Of a stretch of 64,000 bases of DNA, positions 46,078 to 55,245 are shown piece after piece. The translations under genes were made by a program, and so were the position numbers. Each line of letters opens with the position of its first letter. The first letter of the stretch is position 1. The DNA is from Archangium lansingense (GTDB taxonomy: Bacteria; Myxococcota; Myxococcia; Myxococcales; Myxococcaceae): NCBI RefSeq assembly GCF_026626635.1, contig NZ_JAPNKA010000001.1, positions 7,936,001-8,000,000 of the forward strand, written 5' to 3'. The notes under the pieces were generated by a model. The model ran no database searches. It saw only the letters and a list, made by a program, of their open reading frames with translations, and was not told the origin of the DNA.

Positions 46078-47757
46078 GTGCCGAAGAAGAAGGTTCCGCA
46101 TCTGGCAGAGATCGTCACCCTCCGTCCCGACGTGAAGAAGCCCCGACGGATGGTGAAGCCCCAGCCCCCCGTGGACGGCGAAGCCGTCGAGCGCGCCCTG
46201 GTGGAGATGTCGCAGCACATCTGCTCCAGCGCTGGCCCCACCGAGGCCCTCCGCTCGCAACTGCAGATCATCCACGGCCTCATGCAGGCCAAGGCCTGCT
46301 ACGTGGCTCGCTTCGAGCCCTCGCGCAACCAGCTCCACGTGGAGCACGTGCGCGGCCGCTACGACGAACGCATCATCGCCGCCACCCCCGAGCAGGGCCT
46401 GGTGGGCCGCGCCTTCGCCGATAAGACCATCCTGCGTGACGAGGAGACCGTCGCCGTGCCGCTCGACAGCCCCCAGGGCGTCAGCGGCGTGCTCGCCATC
46501 CTCGCCCCCCGCCGCGCCGTCTCGGACGCCATGCTAATGGCGCTCGCCGGCCAGCTCTCCGCCGCCTACGAGGTGGCCCGCCTGCGCGATGACAGCGCCC
46601 GCCGCAACAAGGACCTGCAGACGGCCATCGCCGGCCTCAAGGCCCTGGAGCAGAGCCGCGACGAGCTGCTCGGCAACGTCTCGCACGACATGAAGAACCC
46701 CCTCACCACCCTCAAGGCCTACCTGGCCATGATGGGGCGCGAGAAGCTCGGAGCCATCTCCGACGCCCAACGCCGCGCGGTGCAGGTGTGCGACCGCAGC
46801 GCGGACCGCATGTTGCGCATGGTGAATGACCTCCTGCTCATGTCCCGCCTCCAGGCTGGGAAGATGCAGCTCAACCAGCGCCCCTTCGGGCTCAAGTCCG
46901 TGGCCGAGGAGGTCATCCGCACCCTCACGCCCATGGCCGAGCAGGCCAAGGTGCAGCTCACCCTGCCCCCCTCCACCGAGGTCTTCGTCCGCGGCGACCG
47001 CGAGCGCATCGCCGAGGCCATCCAGAACCTCGTGGAGAGCGGCATCCACCGTTGCGAGGCCGATGACACCGTGGAGCTGCGCGTCTCCGTCGAGGACGGG
47101 CTCGCCCTGCTTACCGTGAAGGACAGCAGTCCGGGCATCGGCACCGAGGACCTGGAGCACGTCTTCGATCCCTTCTACCGCCCAGAAACAACCCGCGGTC
47201 AGGGACGCAGCCTCGGCCTGCCACTGGTGGCGAAGATCCTCGCCCTGCACGGCGGCCGAGTGGAGGCCGCCAGCACCTTGGGTGAAGGCACCTCCTTCCA
47301 GCTGGTGCTGCCCATGTTCGCCGGCGCCGTCAGCACGCCTGACAGCGCCCAGGCCGGCCCCCGCGCTGGCGGCATCCTCCTCGTCGAGGACGACGCCGAC
47401 TGCCGTGAGGTGCTTCAGCAGGTGCTCGAGCAGGAGGGCTACCGGGTGATGTCCACCTCAGGGGCCGCCGAGGCCCGCTCCATCCTCTCGCATATCCGCC
47501 CGGCCATGGTGCTGTTGGATCTGCGGCTCAGCGAGGAAGATGGACGCTCCGTGCTGCGCTTCATCCGCGGCACCGAGTCCCTCGCGGACGTGGCCGTCTA
47601 CATCATCTCTGGCGCCAGCGAGGTCTCCACCCTCGGTGCTGGCCAGGGCTTGGACCGCATCGACGGATTTTTCGAGAAGCCACTGCAATTGCCGCGGCTG
47701 CTCGACACCGTGGCCGCCGTGGTCCGCCCCAGCCGCCGCAATCCGGCCGTGACCTGA
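46078..47757 (+). CDS. GAF-domain histidine kinase with C-terminal receiver domain
   Basis: This 559-residue cytoplasmic protein has a GAF sensor domain (about 45-170), a HisKA domain with phospho-acceptor His203 (NVSHDMKNPL), a HATPase_c-like domain (about 300-425) and a receiver domain (about 435-555) with Asp481 and Lys534. The ATP-binding boxes are eroded: the N-box reads QNLVESGIHR, the G1 box DSSPGI and the G2 box GRSLGL, so the Mg-binding Asn is replaced. Kinase activity may be weak or lost. The GTG at 46078 has GAGG at 7 nt. It lies just downstream of the IS, so the upstream REP/IS region may affect its promoter. Confidence 0.83.
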   Translation: MPKKKVPHLAEIVTLRPDVKKPRRMVKPQPPVDGEAVERALVEMSQHICSSAGPTEALRSQLQIIHGLMQAKACYVARFEPSRNQLHVEHVRGRYDERIIAATPEQGLVGRAFADKTILRDEETVAVPLDSPQGVSGVLAILAPRRAVSDAMLMALAGQLSAAYEVARLRDDSARRNKDLQTAIAGLKALEQSRDELLGNVSHDMKNPLTTLKAYLAMMGREKLGAISDAQRRAVQVCDRSADRMLRMVNDLLLMSRLQAGKMQLNQRPFGLKSVAEEVIRTLTPMAEQAKVQLTLPPSTEVFVRGDRERIAEAIQNLVESGIHRCEADDTVELRVSVEDGLALLTVKDSSPGIGTEDLEHVFDPFYRPETTRGQGRSLGLPLVAKILALHGGRVEAASTLGEGTSFQLVLPMFAGAVSTPDSAQAGPRAGGILLVEDDADCREVLQQVLEQEGYRVMSTSGAAEARSILSHIRPAMVLLDLRLSEEDGRSVLRFIRGTESLADVAVYIISGASEVSTLGAGQGLDRIDGFFEKPLQLPRLLDTVAAVVRPSRRNPAVT

Positions 47758-47834
47758 AAGGACACTCCGACTCAACGCGTTGACAGAAGGTGCGCGGAAT
47801 ACCGTCCGGTTTCGCTTAGTATCCGCGCGATCCA

Positions 47835-49553
47835 ATGACTCCTTCCGTCTACTCCCGTTATCGGACTGCCTTCGTCGAGGCGCTCGCCCAAGCCCTGGGC
47901 GTGCAGGCGTCCGAGATCGACTCGCAGGTGAAGCCGGCCGATCCGGCTCACGGCGACTTCTCCTTCCCCACCTTCCCCCTGGCCAAGGCCCAGAAGAAGG
48001 CCCCGCCGGCCATCGCGGCCGCGCTCGCCCAGGGCGTGAAGGTGCCGGGCCTGGAGGTGGTGGCCGCGGGCCCCTACGTCAACGCGAAGTTCGCGCTCAT
48101 GCCCTTCACCACCGAGGTCCTCGACGCGGTGCGCTCGCAGGGCGCGCGCTACGGCGGCGGAGACGTGGGCGCCGGCAAGACGGTGGTCATGGACTACTCG
48201 TCGCCCAACATCGCCAAGCCCATCGCCTTCCACCACATCCGCTCGACAGTCATCGGCCACAGCGTGGCCAACCTGCACCGGGCACTCGGCTACAAGATCG
48301 AGGGCATCAACTACCTGGGCGACTGGGGCAAGCAGTTCGGCCTGGTGGCCGTGGGCTTCCAGGAGTACGGCGATCCGGCGCGCCGCAAGGACATGGCCCA
48401 CCTCGTGGAGGTGTACATCAAGGCCAACAAGCGCGCGGAGGCCGAGCCCGCCTTCGACGAACGGGCCCGCGACTTCTTCCGGCGCATGGAGGCCAATGAT
48501 CCCGAGGCGCTCGCGCTGTGGAAGGAGTTCCGCGAGACGTCTCTGCGCGACTTCGAGCGCATCTACGCCCGGCTCGGCGTGAAGTTCGAGCACATGGAGG
48601 GCGAGAGCCGCTACCAGGGCAAGATGGAGGCGGTGATCGAGGAGATCGCCCGCAAGCCAGGCGTCAAGGAGTCCGAGGGCGCCACCATCGTGGACATCCC
48701 CTACGGCGAAAACGAGCCGCCGGTGCTGCTCAAGAAGAACGACGGCAGCACGCTGTACGCCACGCGCGATTTCGCAGCGGCCATCGATCGGTACGAGCGC
48801 TTCCACTTCGACAAGTCGCTGTACGTGGTGGCCACGGACCAGGCGCTGCACTTCCGGCAGCTCTTCCGGGTGCTCAAGGCCATGGGCCGCGAGTGGGTGG
48901 ACCGCATGGTGCACGTCAACTTCGGCCGCGTGCACGGCATGAGCACGCGCAAGGGCAACGTGGTGCTCCTCAACGACGTGCTCGACGAGGCCAAGGCACG
49001 CGCTCGCGAGAAGGTGCAGGAGAACATCCAGGCCGGGAAGATGCAGCCGGAGGACCCCGAGGCCCTGGCCGAGCAGATCGGCATGGGCGCCATCTTCTTC
49101 GGCGACCTGAAGAACCGCCGGACCACGGACTACACCTTCGACTGGGAGGACGTCCTCGCCTTCGAGGGGCACTCCGGTCCGTATCTCCAGTACGCCCACG
49201 CGCGTACCTGCAACGTCCTGCGCAAGGGCGGAGGGGCACCGGCCTCGTATGATGCGTCGCTGCTCACCCTGCCAGAGGAGCAGGCCGTGCTGCGCGCCAT
49301 CGCCCGGCTGCCGGTGGTGGTGCAGGAGGCGGCGGAGCAGTTCGAGCCGAGCTTCGTCGCGCGGTGGCTGTTGGACCTCGCCGCGGAGTTCAGCCGCTAC
49401 TACACGCTGGGCAACCAGGATCGCAGCAAGCGCGTGCTCGTGGACGACAACGAGCCCGTGAAGGCGGCGCGGCTCGCGCTGACGGATGCGACGCGGGCGG
49501 CCCTGGCGGCCGGCCTGACGCTGCTGGGTATCGCTACTCCCGAGAACATGTAA
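47835..49553 (+). CDS. argS: Arginyl-tRNA synthetase
   Basis: This 572-residue class I synthetase charges tRNA-Arg. The HIGH-equivalent motif lies in SSPNIAKPIAFHHIRS, the KMSKS-equivalent is MSTRKGN, and the anticodon-binding DALR-type domain occupies the C-terminal 120 residues. An N-terminal Add-1 domain (about 1-110) is present. Length is normal. The gene ends 10 bp before plsB. Confidence 0.96.
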   Translation: MTPSVYSRYRTAFVEALAQALGVQASEIDSQVKPADPAHGDFSFPTFPLAKAQKKAPPAIAAALAQGVKVPGLEVVAAGPYVNAKFALMPFTTEVLDAVRSQGARYGGGDVGAGKTVVMDYSSPNIAKPIAFHHIRSTVIGHSVANLHRALGYKIEGINYLGDWGKQFGLVAVGFQEYGDPARRKDMAHLVEVYIKANKRAEAEPAFDERARDFFRRMEANDPEALALWKEFRETSLRDFERIYARLGVKFEHMEGESRYQGKMEAVIEEIARKPGVKESEGATIVDIPYGENEPPVLLKKNDGSTLYATRDFAAAIDRYERFHFDKSLYVVATDQALHFRQLFRVLKAMGREWVDRMVHVNFGRVHGMSTRKGNVVLLNDVLDEAKARAREKVQENIQAGKMQPEDPEALAEQIGMGAIFFGDLKNRRTTDYTFDWEDVLAFEGHSGPYLQYAHARTCNVLRKGGGAPASYDASLLTLPEEQAVLRAIARLPVVVQEAAEQFEPSFVARWLLDLAAEFSRYYTLGNQDRSKRVLVDDNEPVKAARLALTDATRAALAAGLTLLGIATPENM

Positions 49554-49563
49554 CGAGGCTCGC

Positions 49564-52137
49564 GTGGACAAAGGGGGGCCGCACGTGGACACCGCATTGA
49601 CACCAGCTGTGAATCACAGTGAGGCGTTGAAGGAAGAGTTTGGTCCCATCTCCCGGATACTGGGGGAGCGCTACTTCGACGGGGTACGGTTCCCCGCCGA
49701 GGCCGAGGACGAATTGCGCGCGCTCCACGCCAAGGGGTTCGTGGTGCACGTCATGCGCACCACGGCGTGGATCAACTTCCTCTATCTGGCCTGGGCCATG
49801 GTGCGCCGGGCCCTGCCGCCCGTGCGGGCAGTGGTGAACCTGCGGCCCTGGTTCACCCGCCCCTTCCGCAAGACGGCGCAGCGGGGCGACTTCGACGTGC
49901 GCTTCACCTACGCCCGGCGCCACGCCGGCAGCGGCCTCATCTTCCTCAAGAAGACGGCCCTCTTGAGCGCCGCGGGCAAGGACATCGAGGAGAACCCCTT
50001 CCCCTCGCTCGTGGCCATGGCGCGCAAGAGCGACAAGACCATCTTCCTGGTCCCCGAGCTCTTCGTCTGGGAGAAGCGCACCTCGCGCATCAAGCCGAGC
50101 CTCCTGGACCACGTCTTCGGCAGCCCGGACGCGCCCGGCTTCGTGCACTCGATGGTGGCCTTCTTCCGCAACTACCGCCGCGCCCAGTTCCGGGTCGGCG
50201 AGCCCATCGATCTCAAGCGCTTCATCGAGGAGAACCCGCAGGACTCGGACGAGCTCATCGCCCGCAAGGTGCGCAGCGCGCTCAGCCACCACCTCGCCCG
50301 CGAGACGCGCGCCGTCTTCGGCCCGCCGGTGAAGCCGCACGAGCGTATCCTCGAGGAGACGCTGCGGGATCGCACGCTGCGCAAGGCGCTGGACACCGTG
50401 GCCACCGAGAGCAACCGCCGGCCCGAGAGTGTGCTTCGCCAGGCCCGGCGCAACCTCCAGGCCATTGCCGGCAAGCCCAGCCCTACGACGCTGTCCTTCG
50501 TCGCGCCCATGCTCGGGTGGGTGTTCAACCGCATCTACGACGGTATCGAGGTGGACGAGGCGGGGCTCAATCGCGCCCTCAAGGCCGCCAGCAAGGCCCC
50601 CCTGGTGCTGTGCCCCTCGCACAAGAGCCACGTGGACTACCTGGTGATGAGCTGGGTGCTGTGGAACCGCGGCTACGCCGTCCCCCTGGTCGCCGCGGGC
50701 GCCAACCTGTCCTTCTTCCCGCTGGGACCCCTCCTGCGCCGCTGCGGCGCCTTCTTCCTGCGCCGCTCCTTCAAGGACGACAAGGTGTACGCCGCCACCT
50801 TCAAGGGCTACGTGAAGAAGCTGGTCCACGACGGCGTGCACCAGGAGTTCTTCCCCGAGGGCGGCCGCTCGCGCACCGGCAAGCTGCTCCAGCCCAAGCT
50901 TGGCATGTTCACCTGGCAGCTCGAGGCAGTGCTCGAGGGCGCTCGCAACGATCTCCTCTTCGTGCCCGTGTCCATCGACTACGAGAAGGTCGTGGAGTCG
51001 GGCAGCTACTCGAAGGAGCTGGCCGGCGGAGAGAAGAAGCCGGAGGACATCAAGGCCCTGCTGAGCACGCCCAAGGTGCTGGCGGCGCGCTACGGCCGCA
51101 TCCACCTCACTTTCGACGAGCCGCTGTCGCTGGTGGACCTGATGAAGAGCCGCGGGCTCGACCCGGCCCAGCCCATCACGGACGATCAGAAGAAGGGCCT
51201 GGTGCGCGCCCTGGGCAACCGGGTGATGTACGGCATCAGCAAGGTGTCCACCGTGACGCCGCACGCGCTGGTGAGCGCGGCCCTGCTGGCCCACCGCCGG
51301 CGCGGAATGACGAGCCGCGAGCTGACGGACCGCATCAACATCCTCCGCCGCATCGCCGAGGAGAAGGCGGCGCCGCTGTCCACCATGCTGAAGGACTCGC
51401 CGAGCAACCCGGAGGCGATGGGCGCCATCCAGGACGCCATGCGCACCTTCTGCTCGGACGGGATGGTGCGCACGCAGAAGGCGCACGGCGAGGTCATCTA
51501 TCAGGCCGAGGACCACCGCCGCGGCGAGCTGTCCTTCTACAAGAACACGTTGATGAACCTGGTGGCGGCGCGCAGCCTCGTGGCCAACGCGCTGCTGGTG
51601 GGGGCACCGGCACCGTTCGACGAGGTGAAGGCTCGGGCGCTGTGGCTGTCGCGGCTCTTCAAGGTGGAGTTCATCTACCGGGTGGGCGAGAGCTTCGACA
51701 CCATCTTCGCGGAAGTGGTGGAGCGGCTGGTGCGGATGGGCCTGGTGCTGCACCAGGGGGACACGCTGAGCGTGGCGCCGGAGCCCCATGCCCGGCCGGA
51801 GCTGGAGTTCCTCGCGGATCTGCTGCGCGACTACCTGGAGTCCTACCTGATCGCCGCGCAGACGCTGCAAGAGGTGGCGGCGGGCACGGCACAGGATCGC
51901 AAGTCCTTCGTGAAGCAGGCGATGGACCTGGGGCGCGCCGAGTACCACTCAGGGCGCATCACCGCGGCCGAGTCGCTGGCCAAGGTGACGCTGGAGAACG
52001 CGGTGGCCTACATGGTGGAGCAGCGCTACCTGGTGGAGGAGGACAAGAAGCTGAAGCTCGGACCGGCGGCGCCCGACGTGGCGGCGAGCAAGCAGTTCGC
52101 CGAGGAGATCCGCCGCTACCTGCGCCACCAGGGTTGA
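49564..52137 (+). CDS. plsB: Glycerol-3-phosphate acyltransferase PlsB
   Basis: This 857-residue membrane-associated enzyme makes lysophosphatidic acid, the first step of phospholipid synthesis; the plsC product in this window does the second. The catalytic HX4D is His353-Asp358 in PSHKSHVDYLVMSW, followed by GANLSFFPLGPLLRRCGAFFLRRSF-type block II and FFPEGGRSRTGKLLQPKLG block III. The N-terminal 340 residues form the PlsB-specific region, and the C-terminal 300 are helical. The GTG at 49564 follows GAGG at 5 nt; an in-frame GTG eight codons later is also possible. Confidence 0.93.
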   Translation: MDKGGPHVDTALTPAVNHSEALKEEFGPISRILGERYFDGVRFPAEAEDELRALHAKGFVVHVMRTTAWINFLYLAWAMVRRALPPVRAVVNLRPWFTRPFRKTAQRGDFDVRFTYARRHAGSGLIFLKKTALLSAAGKDIEENPFPSLVAMARKSDKTIFLVPELFVWEKRTSRIKPSLLDHVFGSPDAPGFVHSMVAFFRNYRRAQFRVGEPIDLKRFIEENPQDSDELIARKVRSALSHHLARETRAVFGPPVKPHERILEETLRDRTLRKALDTVATESNRRPESVLRQARRNLQAIAGKPSPTTLSFVAPMLGWVFNRIYDGIEVDEAGLNRALKAASKAPLVLCPSHKSHVDYLVMSWVLWNRGYAVPLVAAGANLSFFPLGPLLRRCGAFFLRRSFKDDKVYAATFKGYVKKLVHDGVHQEFFPEGGRSRTGKLLQPKLGMFTWQLEAVLEGARNDLLFVPVSIDYEKVVESGSYSKELAGGEKKPEDIKALLSTPKVLAARYGRIHLTFDEPLSLVDLMKSRGLDPAQPITDDQKKGLVRALGNRVMYGISKVSTVTPHALVSAALLAHRRRGMTSRELTDRINILRRIAEEKAAPLSTMLKDSPSNPEAMGAIQDAMRTFCSDGMVRTQKAHGEVIYQAEDHRRGELSFYKNTLMNLVAARSLVANALLVGAPAPFDEVKARALWLSRLFKVEFIYRVGESFDTIFAEVVERLVRMGLVLHQGDTLSVAPEPHARPELEFLADLLRDYLESYLIAAQTLQEVAAGTAQDRKSFVKQAMDLGRAEYHSGRITAAESLAKVTLENAVAYMVEQRYLVEEDKKLKLGPAAPDVAASKQFAEEIRRYLRHQG

Positions 52138-52141
52138 GGGT

Positions 52142-52576
52142 TCACGGCGACGTCCGGAAGGGCACCCGCACCTCCTGCGAGAGCGGATTGCCCTCCTGGT
52201 CGGTCAACGAGGTGCGCAACACCAGCGTGTACGCGGTGCCCGGCACGAAGGCCCCCGCCTCCGTGCTCACGGTGACGGTGTAGGGCACATCGCCACGCTC
52301 GATGTCCTCCTCCACGTCCGACCCGGGCGGCACCGTCAGCTTCAGGGGGACCTCCACCCTGCCCTCGAAGACGGAGATGCCAGGACGCAGCGTGCGGACG
52401 TCCATCGTCTCGGAGAAGAGGATCTCCAGCGAGCCATTCGCGGGCACCGTGCCTCCGGCGCTCGGCTCGGTGGACAGCACATCGGGCGGATCCGTGTCGC
52501 GCGCGGCGAGGAAGGGATCCCCCGGCTCCAGGCACGCGGCACACCCCAGCAGTCCCACGAGCAGTACCCGGCGCAT
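52142..52576 (-). CDS. Ig-like (Big_5/SbsA-type) lipoprotein
   Basis: This 144-residue protein has a lipobox (LLGCAAC, near residue 14), so it is lipid-anchored. Residues 30-140 read as a bacterial Ig-like domain of the Big_5 type (PSAGGTVPANGSLEILFSETMD, then YTLVLRTSLTDQEGNPL). The ATG at 52576 overlaps the TGA of the multiheme cytochrome gene by one base (TGATG), so the two are coupled. It is the third gene of the barrel-cytochrome operon. It converges on plsB, with 4 bp between the stops. Confidence 0.75.
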   Translation of the reverse strand: MRRVLLVGLLGCAACLEPGDPFLAARDTDPPDVLSTEPSAGGTVPANGSLEILFSETMDVRTLRPGISVFEGRVEVPLKLTVPPGSDVEEDIERGDVPYTVTVSTEAGAFVPGTAYTLVLRTSLTDQEGNPLSQEVRVPFRTSP

Positions 52577-53751
52577 CAGCGGCACCCCTTCTGCGCGAGG
52601 CTCGTCTCGGTGTGGCACTTGAGACAGGCCCTGTCATTGGCCGCCGCCACCCGCTTGCACGCCGCGGCGAAACCATCCGGGTGCGGGTTCACCTGCCGCC
52701 GCACCGACTTCTCCGAGTGGCAGCTCATGCACGACTCCTCGCGGTGGCAGGACACGCACTGCTGGATGTCTCGCGAAGCCACGATGCCGTGGTGCTGGGG
52801 TCCTGGAACCTCGACCCAGGCGGCATAGTCCGGGTGCACCTTCACGTTGCGCGGGCGCAGCGAGCGGTCCGCGTCCATGCCCACGCCCGTGCGCTCGTGG
52901 CACGCCGCGCAGAAGGACTGCATCCGGTGGCAGCTCGAGCAGCGCGCGCTGTCCATCCGCGCCTGCACCGGGTGCAGGGTGATGAAATCGTTGGGGTGCA
53001 CCGACAGCGGCTTCTGCAGCGCGTCGTGGCACGACTGGCAATAGGACTCAGCGTGGCACGACATGCACGTCTGCCGGTCCACCGACGCTCGGCTGCCATG
53101 GGTGAACTCGTAGCGCGGCCCATGGTCCAGGCCCAGCGGGTTGCCCTGCATCGGCCTCAGCACGCCCGAGGGGAACGTCAGCTGCAACCGGCCCGAGGGC
53201 TCCGTCGGGTGACAGCTCTTGCACTGCTTGGAGGCCACGCTGCCGTCATGGCACTCGAAGCAGGAGGCCATCTTCGGCAGCTGCTGCCGGGTGGCGAGCT
53301 TCACGTCCGTCATGGTCCCGTGGCACGTCGTGCACTCCACCTTCTTCTGCACGTGCACCTTGTGGCTGAAGTGCAGGTTCGCCGCGGGCACGTCCACCTT
53401 CGGCGGCGCCATGCGCACCGTGGCATCGAACCCCGGGTGGCACGTGTTGCAGCTCGACGGCGGATCCGTCTTCTCACCCTTCCGCGCTGCCTCGAGGTCG
53501 TGACAGGTCTCGCACTCCGCATGGCCCGGGAGGTTGCGCTCCTTCGACGAGTCACTGGCTCGCACGGCATCGTGGCAGGAGACGCACTCGGCGCCCGCGG
53601 CCAGGTGCTGCGCATGGTCGAAGCGCAGGGGGATGTGCTGGGCCGGGTAGACGGCGAGGCTGCGCTCGCGCGAGGTGGCCGCCCAGGAGAGGCCCGCCAC
53701 CACGAGGGACAGGGCAACGAGGCCCAAAGCTGTACGGAAGCGGCGCTCCAT
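52576..53751 (-). CDS. Periplasmic 13-heme c-type cytochrome
   Basis: This 391-residue protein has a Sec signal (residues 1-25) and thirteen CxxCH heme-binding motifs spread over residues about 57-380 (CVSCH, CETCH, CNTCH, CTTCH, CFECH, CKSCH, CMSCH, CQSCH, CSSCH, CAACH, CVSCH, CMSCH, CLKCH). Many additional histidines can serve as distal ligands. Heme density of one per 30 residues is typical of electron-wire cytochromes such as the MtrA/DmsE group. It begins immediately after the barrel-protein stop codon and is followed by a coupled lipoprotein gene. An electron-transfer role across the periplasm or outer membrane is likely. Confidence 0.92.
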   Translation of the reverse strand: MERRFRTALGLVALSLVVAGLSWAATSRERSLAVYPAQHIPLRFDHAQHLAAGAECVSCHDAVRASDSSKERNLPGHAECETCHDLEAARKGEKTDPPSSCNTCHPGFDATVRMAPPKVDVPAANLHFSHKVHVQKKVECTTCHGTMTDVKLATRQQLPKMASCFECHDGSVASKQCKSCHPTEPSGRLQLTFPSGVLRPMQGNPLGLDHGPRYEFTHGSRASVDRQTCMSCHAESYCQSCHDALQKPLSVHPNDFITLHPVQARMDSARCSSCHRMQSFCAACHERTGVGMDADRSLRPRNVKVHPDYAAWVEVPGPQHHGIVASRDIQQCVSCHREESCMSCHSEKSVRRQVNPHPDGFAAACKRVAAANDRACLKCHTETSLAQKGCR

Positions 53752-55170
53752 CTACAGGCTCGCCTTCAGATCGAAGAGGAAGAATACCTTGGAGTCCCAG
53801 CGCGTGTACGGATTCACGTTCTGCTCGAGCACCAAGGACAGGCGCGCGGCCTGGGACAGCGCCTGGCTGGCCCACACCTGCGCGCCGAAGAAGTTGCCCG
53901 CCAGCAGCGGGTTGAAGCCATCGTCGATATGCGCCGCGGAGAGCCGCCCATCCAGGGTGAAGCGACCCTGCCCGAAGCCATACCCGGCGGTGAGATCCGC
54001 CCAGAACTGCGAGCCCCCGAAGCCCCGCCGGTACGACACGTCCAGCGCCGAGCGGAAGCGCCCCGACCGCAGCGCCGCACCCGCCGAGCCGCCCACCGTA
54101 TAGGACGGAGGCCCTCCGGGCTGCTGCGCCGCCTGTGCCAGTTGGCCGCTGCTGTTGAGCTCCGTGTGGTACAGGCTCCCCACGCCCTGCACGTAGTAGC
54201 GCAGCGGGCCTCGTGGGAAGAAGTCCAGGCGCACCCTCGCCTCGTCCCGGGGGGCGAAGGCGAACCAGTACCAGATGGAGTCCGCGGAGAAGACCGGCGA
54301 GAGCCGCATCGCCTCGCCGCTCACCGCCAGCTGCTCCCCATCCCACCGCACCTGCGCACGGGCCTGTGCGAGCCGGCTCGCCAGCACATCGAAGTCCACT
54401 CCCGCCAGCGCGCTCAGCCCGAGCCCCCGCCCATACCTCGCCTCGAACGTCGCACGCTCGAGGTCCGTCTTCCCCTCCACCAGCGCCCGGCGGTACCCCA
54501 GCGAGGCGGACACCCCCTTCAGGTCCTCCAGCAACAGCTTCGCGCCGTACATCGGCTCGAGCGCCGTCAGTGTCGGGTCCGCGCCGGCCACGCCCTGCTC
54601 CAGCCGCCGCGCATCGCTCTCCCGCGTCCCATCGGGCTGGTACACCGACGAGGCCAGGAACCCCGCCCCCTTTACCCACAGGCCCCCGTACACCTCCGCC
54701 CCGAGCCCCAGCGGGCTCACGTAGCGCACCCGCAGGCCATCGAAGGCCAGGATGTCCGCTACATCCACGTAGAGCTGCCGCCCCAGCCGCCCCTCGAAGC
54801 CGTTCCCCCCGTAGCGCACGAAGGCGTAGAGGAGATCCGCATCCTCCGAGCGCACCCCATCGATCTTCGCCGCCTCGCCGCGCGGCAGGCCGAAGTCCGC
54901 GAAGATGCGCAGGCTGGACTCGAAGCCCACGTCCTGCCCGGTGACGAGCTCGTAGCCGTTGAGCCCCAGGTACTGGACGATCCTCCGGCGCGGCAGCAGC
55001 ACCGGCTCATCCGGAGAGGCGTCCCTCCACGAGCGAATCTGATAGATCTGCGCCTCGGTGCGCGCCTCGAGCTGAAACGCAGAGGCCGAGGCGGTCCCCG
55101 ACACCAGCAGCGCACTCGATGCGCCCACCACGGCCAACCTTCGCTGCGTTCGTCCCGAGAAGCGCGCCAA
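53752..55170 (-). CDS. Outer-membrane beta-barrel-like protein of the cytochrome operon
   Basis: This protein of about 472 residues has an N-terminal export signal (RTQRR followed by a hydrophobic stretch and SASA). The mature part alternates hydrophobic and polar residues in many short strands with tyrosine and arginine girdles (EVYGGLWVKGAGF, ARVRLDFFPRGPLRYYVQG, LSLVLEQNVNPY) and ends FFLFDLKASL, as in outer-membrane barrels. The start is uncertain: TTG at 55170 gives a proper n-region but no Shine-Dalgarno, with TATAAT 9 nt upstream; GTG at 55131 has GAAGG at 6 nt but no basic n-region. No family was recognised. With the cytochrome directly downstream, a porin partner of an electron conduit is plausible. 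Confidence 0.65.
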   Translation of the reverse strand: MARFSGRTQRRLAVVGASSALLVSGTASASAFQLEARTEAQIYQIRSWRDASPDEPVLLPRRRIVQYLGLNGYELVTGQDVGFESSLRIFADFGLPRGEAAKIDGVRSEDADLLYAFVRYGGNGFEGRLGRQLYVDVADILAFDGLRVRYVSPLGLGAEVYGGLWVKGAGFLASSVYQPDGTRESDARRLEQGVAGADPTLTALEPMYGAKLLLEDLKGVSASLGYRRALVEGKTDLERATFEARYGRGLGLSALAGVDFDVLASRLAQARAQVRWDGEQLAVSGEAMRLSPVFSADSIWYWFAFAPRDEARVRLDFFPRGPLRYYVQGVGSLYHTELNSSGQLAQAAQQPGGPPSYTVGGSAGAALRSGRFRSALDVSYRRGFGGSQFWADLTAGYGFGQGRFTLDGRLSAAHIDDGFNPLLAGNFFGAQVWASQALSQAARLSLVLEQNVNPYTRWDSKVFFLFDLKASL

Positions 55171-55179
55171 AGTGGGGGC

Positions 55180-55185
55180 ATTATA
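55180..55185 (-). promoter_or_regulatory. Perfect TATAAT -10 element before the barrel gene
   Basis: The consensus -10 hexamer lies in the 75-bp divergent gap. A poor -35 (GAGGCA) sits 17 bp further upstream. The predicted transcript would start only about 2-3 nt before the TTG at 55170. Confidence 0.5.
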
Positions 55186-55245
55186 GAAGCGCCTCGTTCC
55201 GGTGCCTCGTGTTTCGAGCACCTTCCTCGCAGCCGGAGAACGCCG

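Noticed and set aside
47780..47834. TTGACA upstream of argS as a promoter
   Set aside because: No acceptable -10 hexamer lies 16-18 bp downstream; TAGTAT is 31 bp away.
49534..51948. Minus-strand frame of 804 codons opposite plsB
   Set aside because: Shadow of a strongly supported enzyme gene; His/Leu/Arg-rich with no motif.
52612..55245. A plus-strand open frame of about 880 codons before the CPBP protease start
   Set aside because: It is antisense to the cytochrome and barrel genes; its composition is Arg/His/Ala-rich as expected for a high-GC shadow frame. The protease start at 55246 has its own ribosome binding site.
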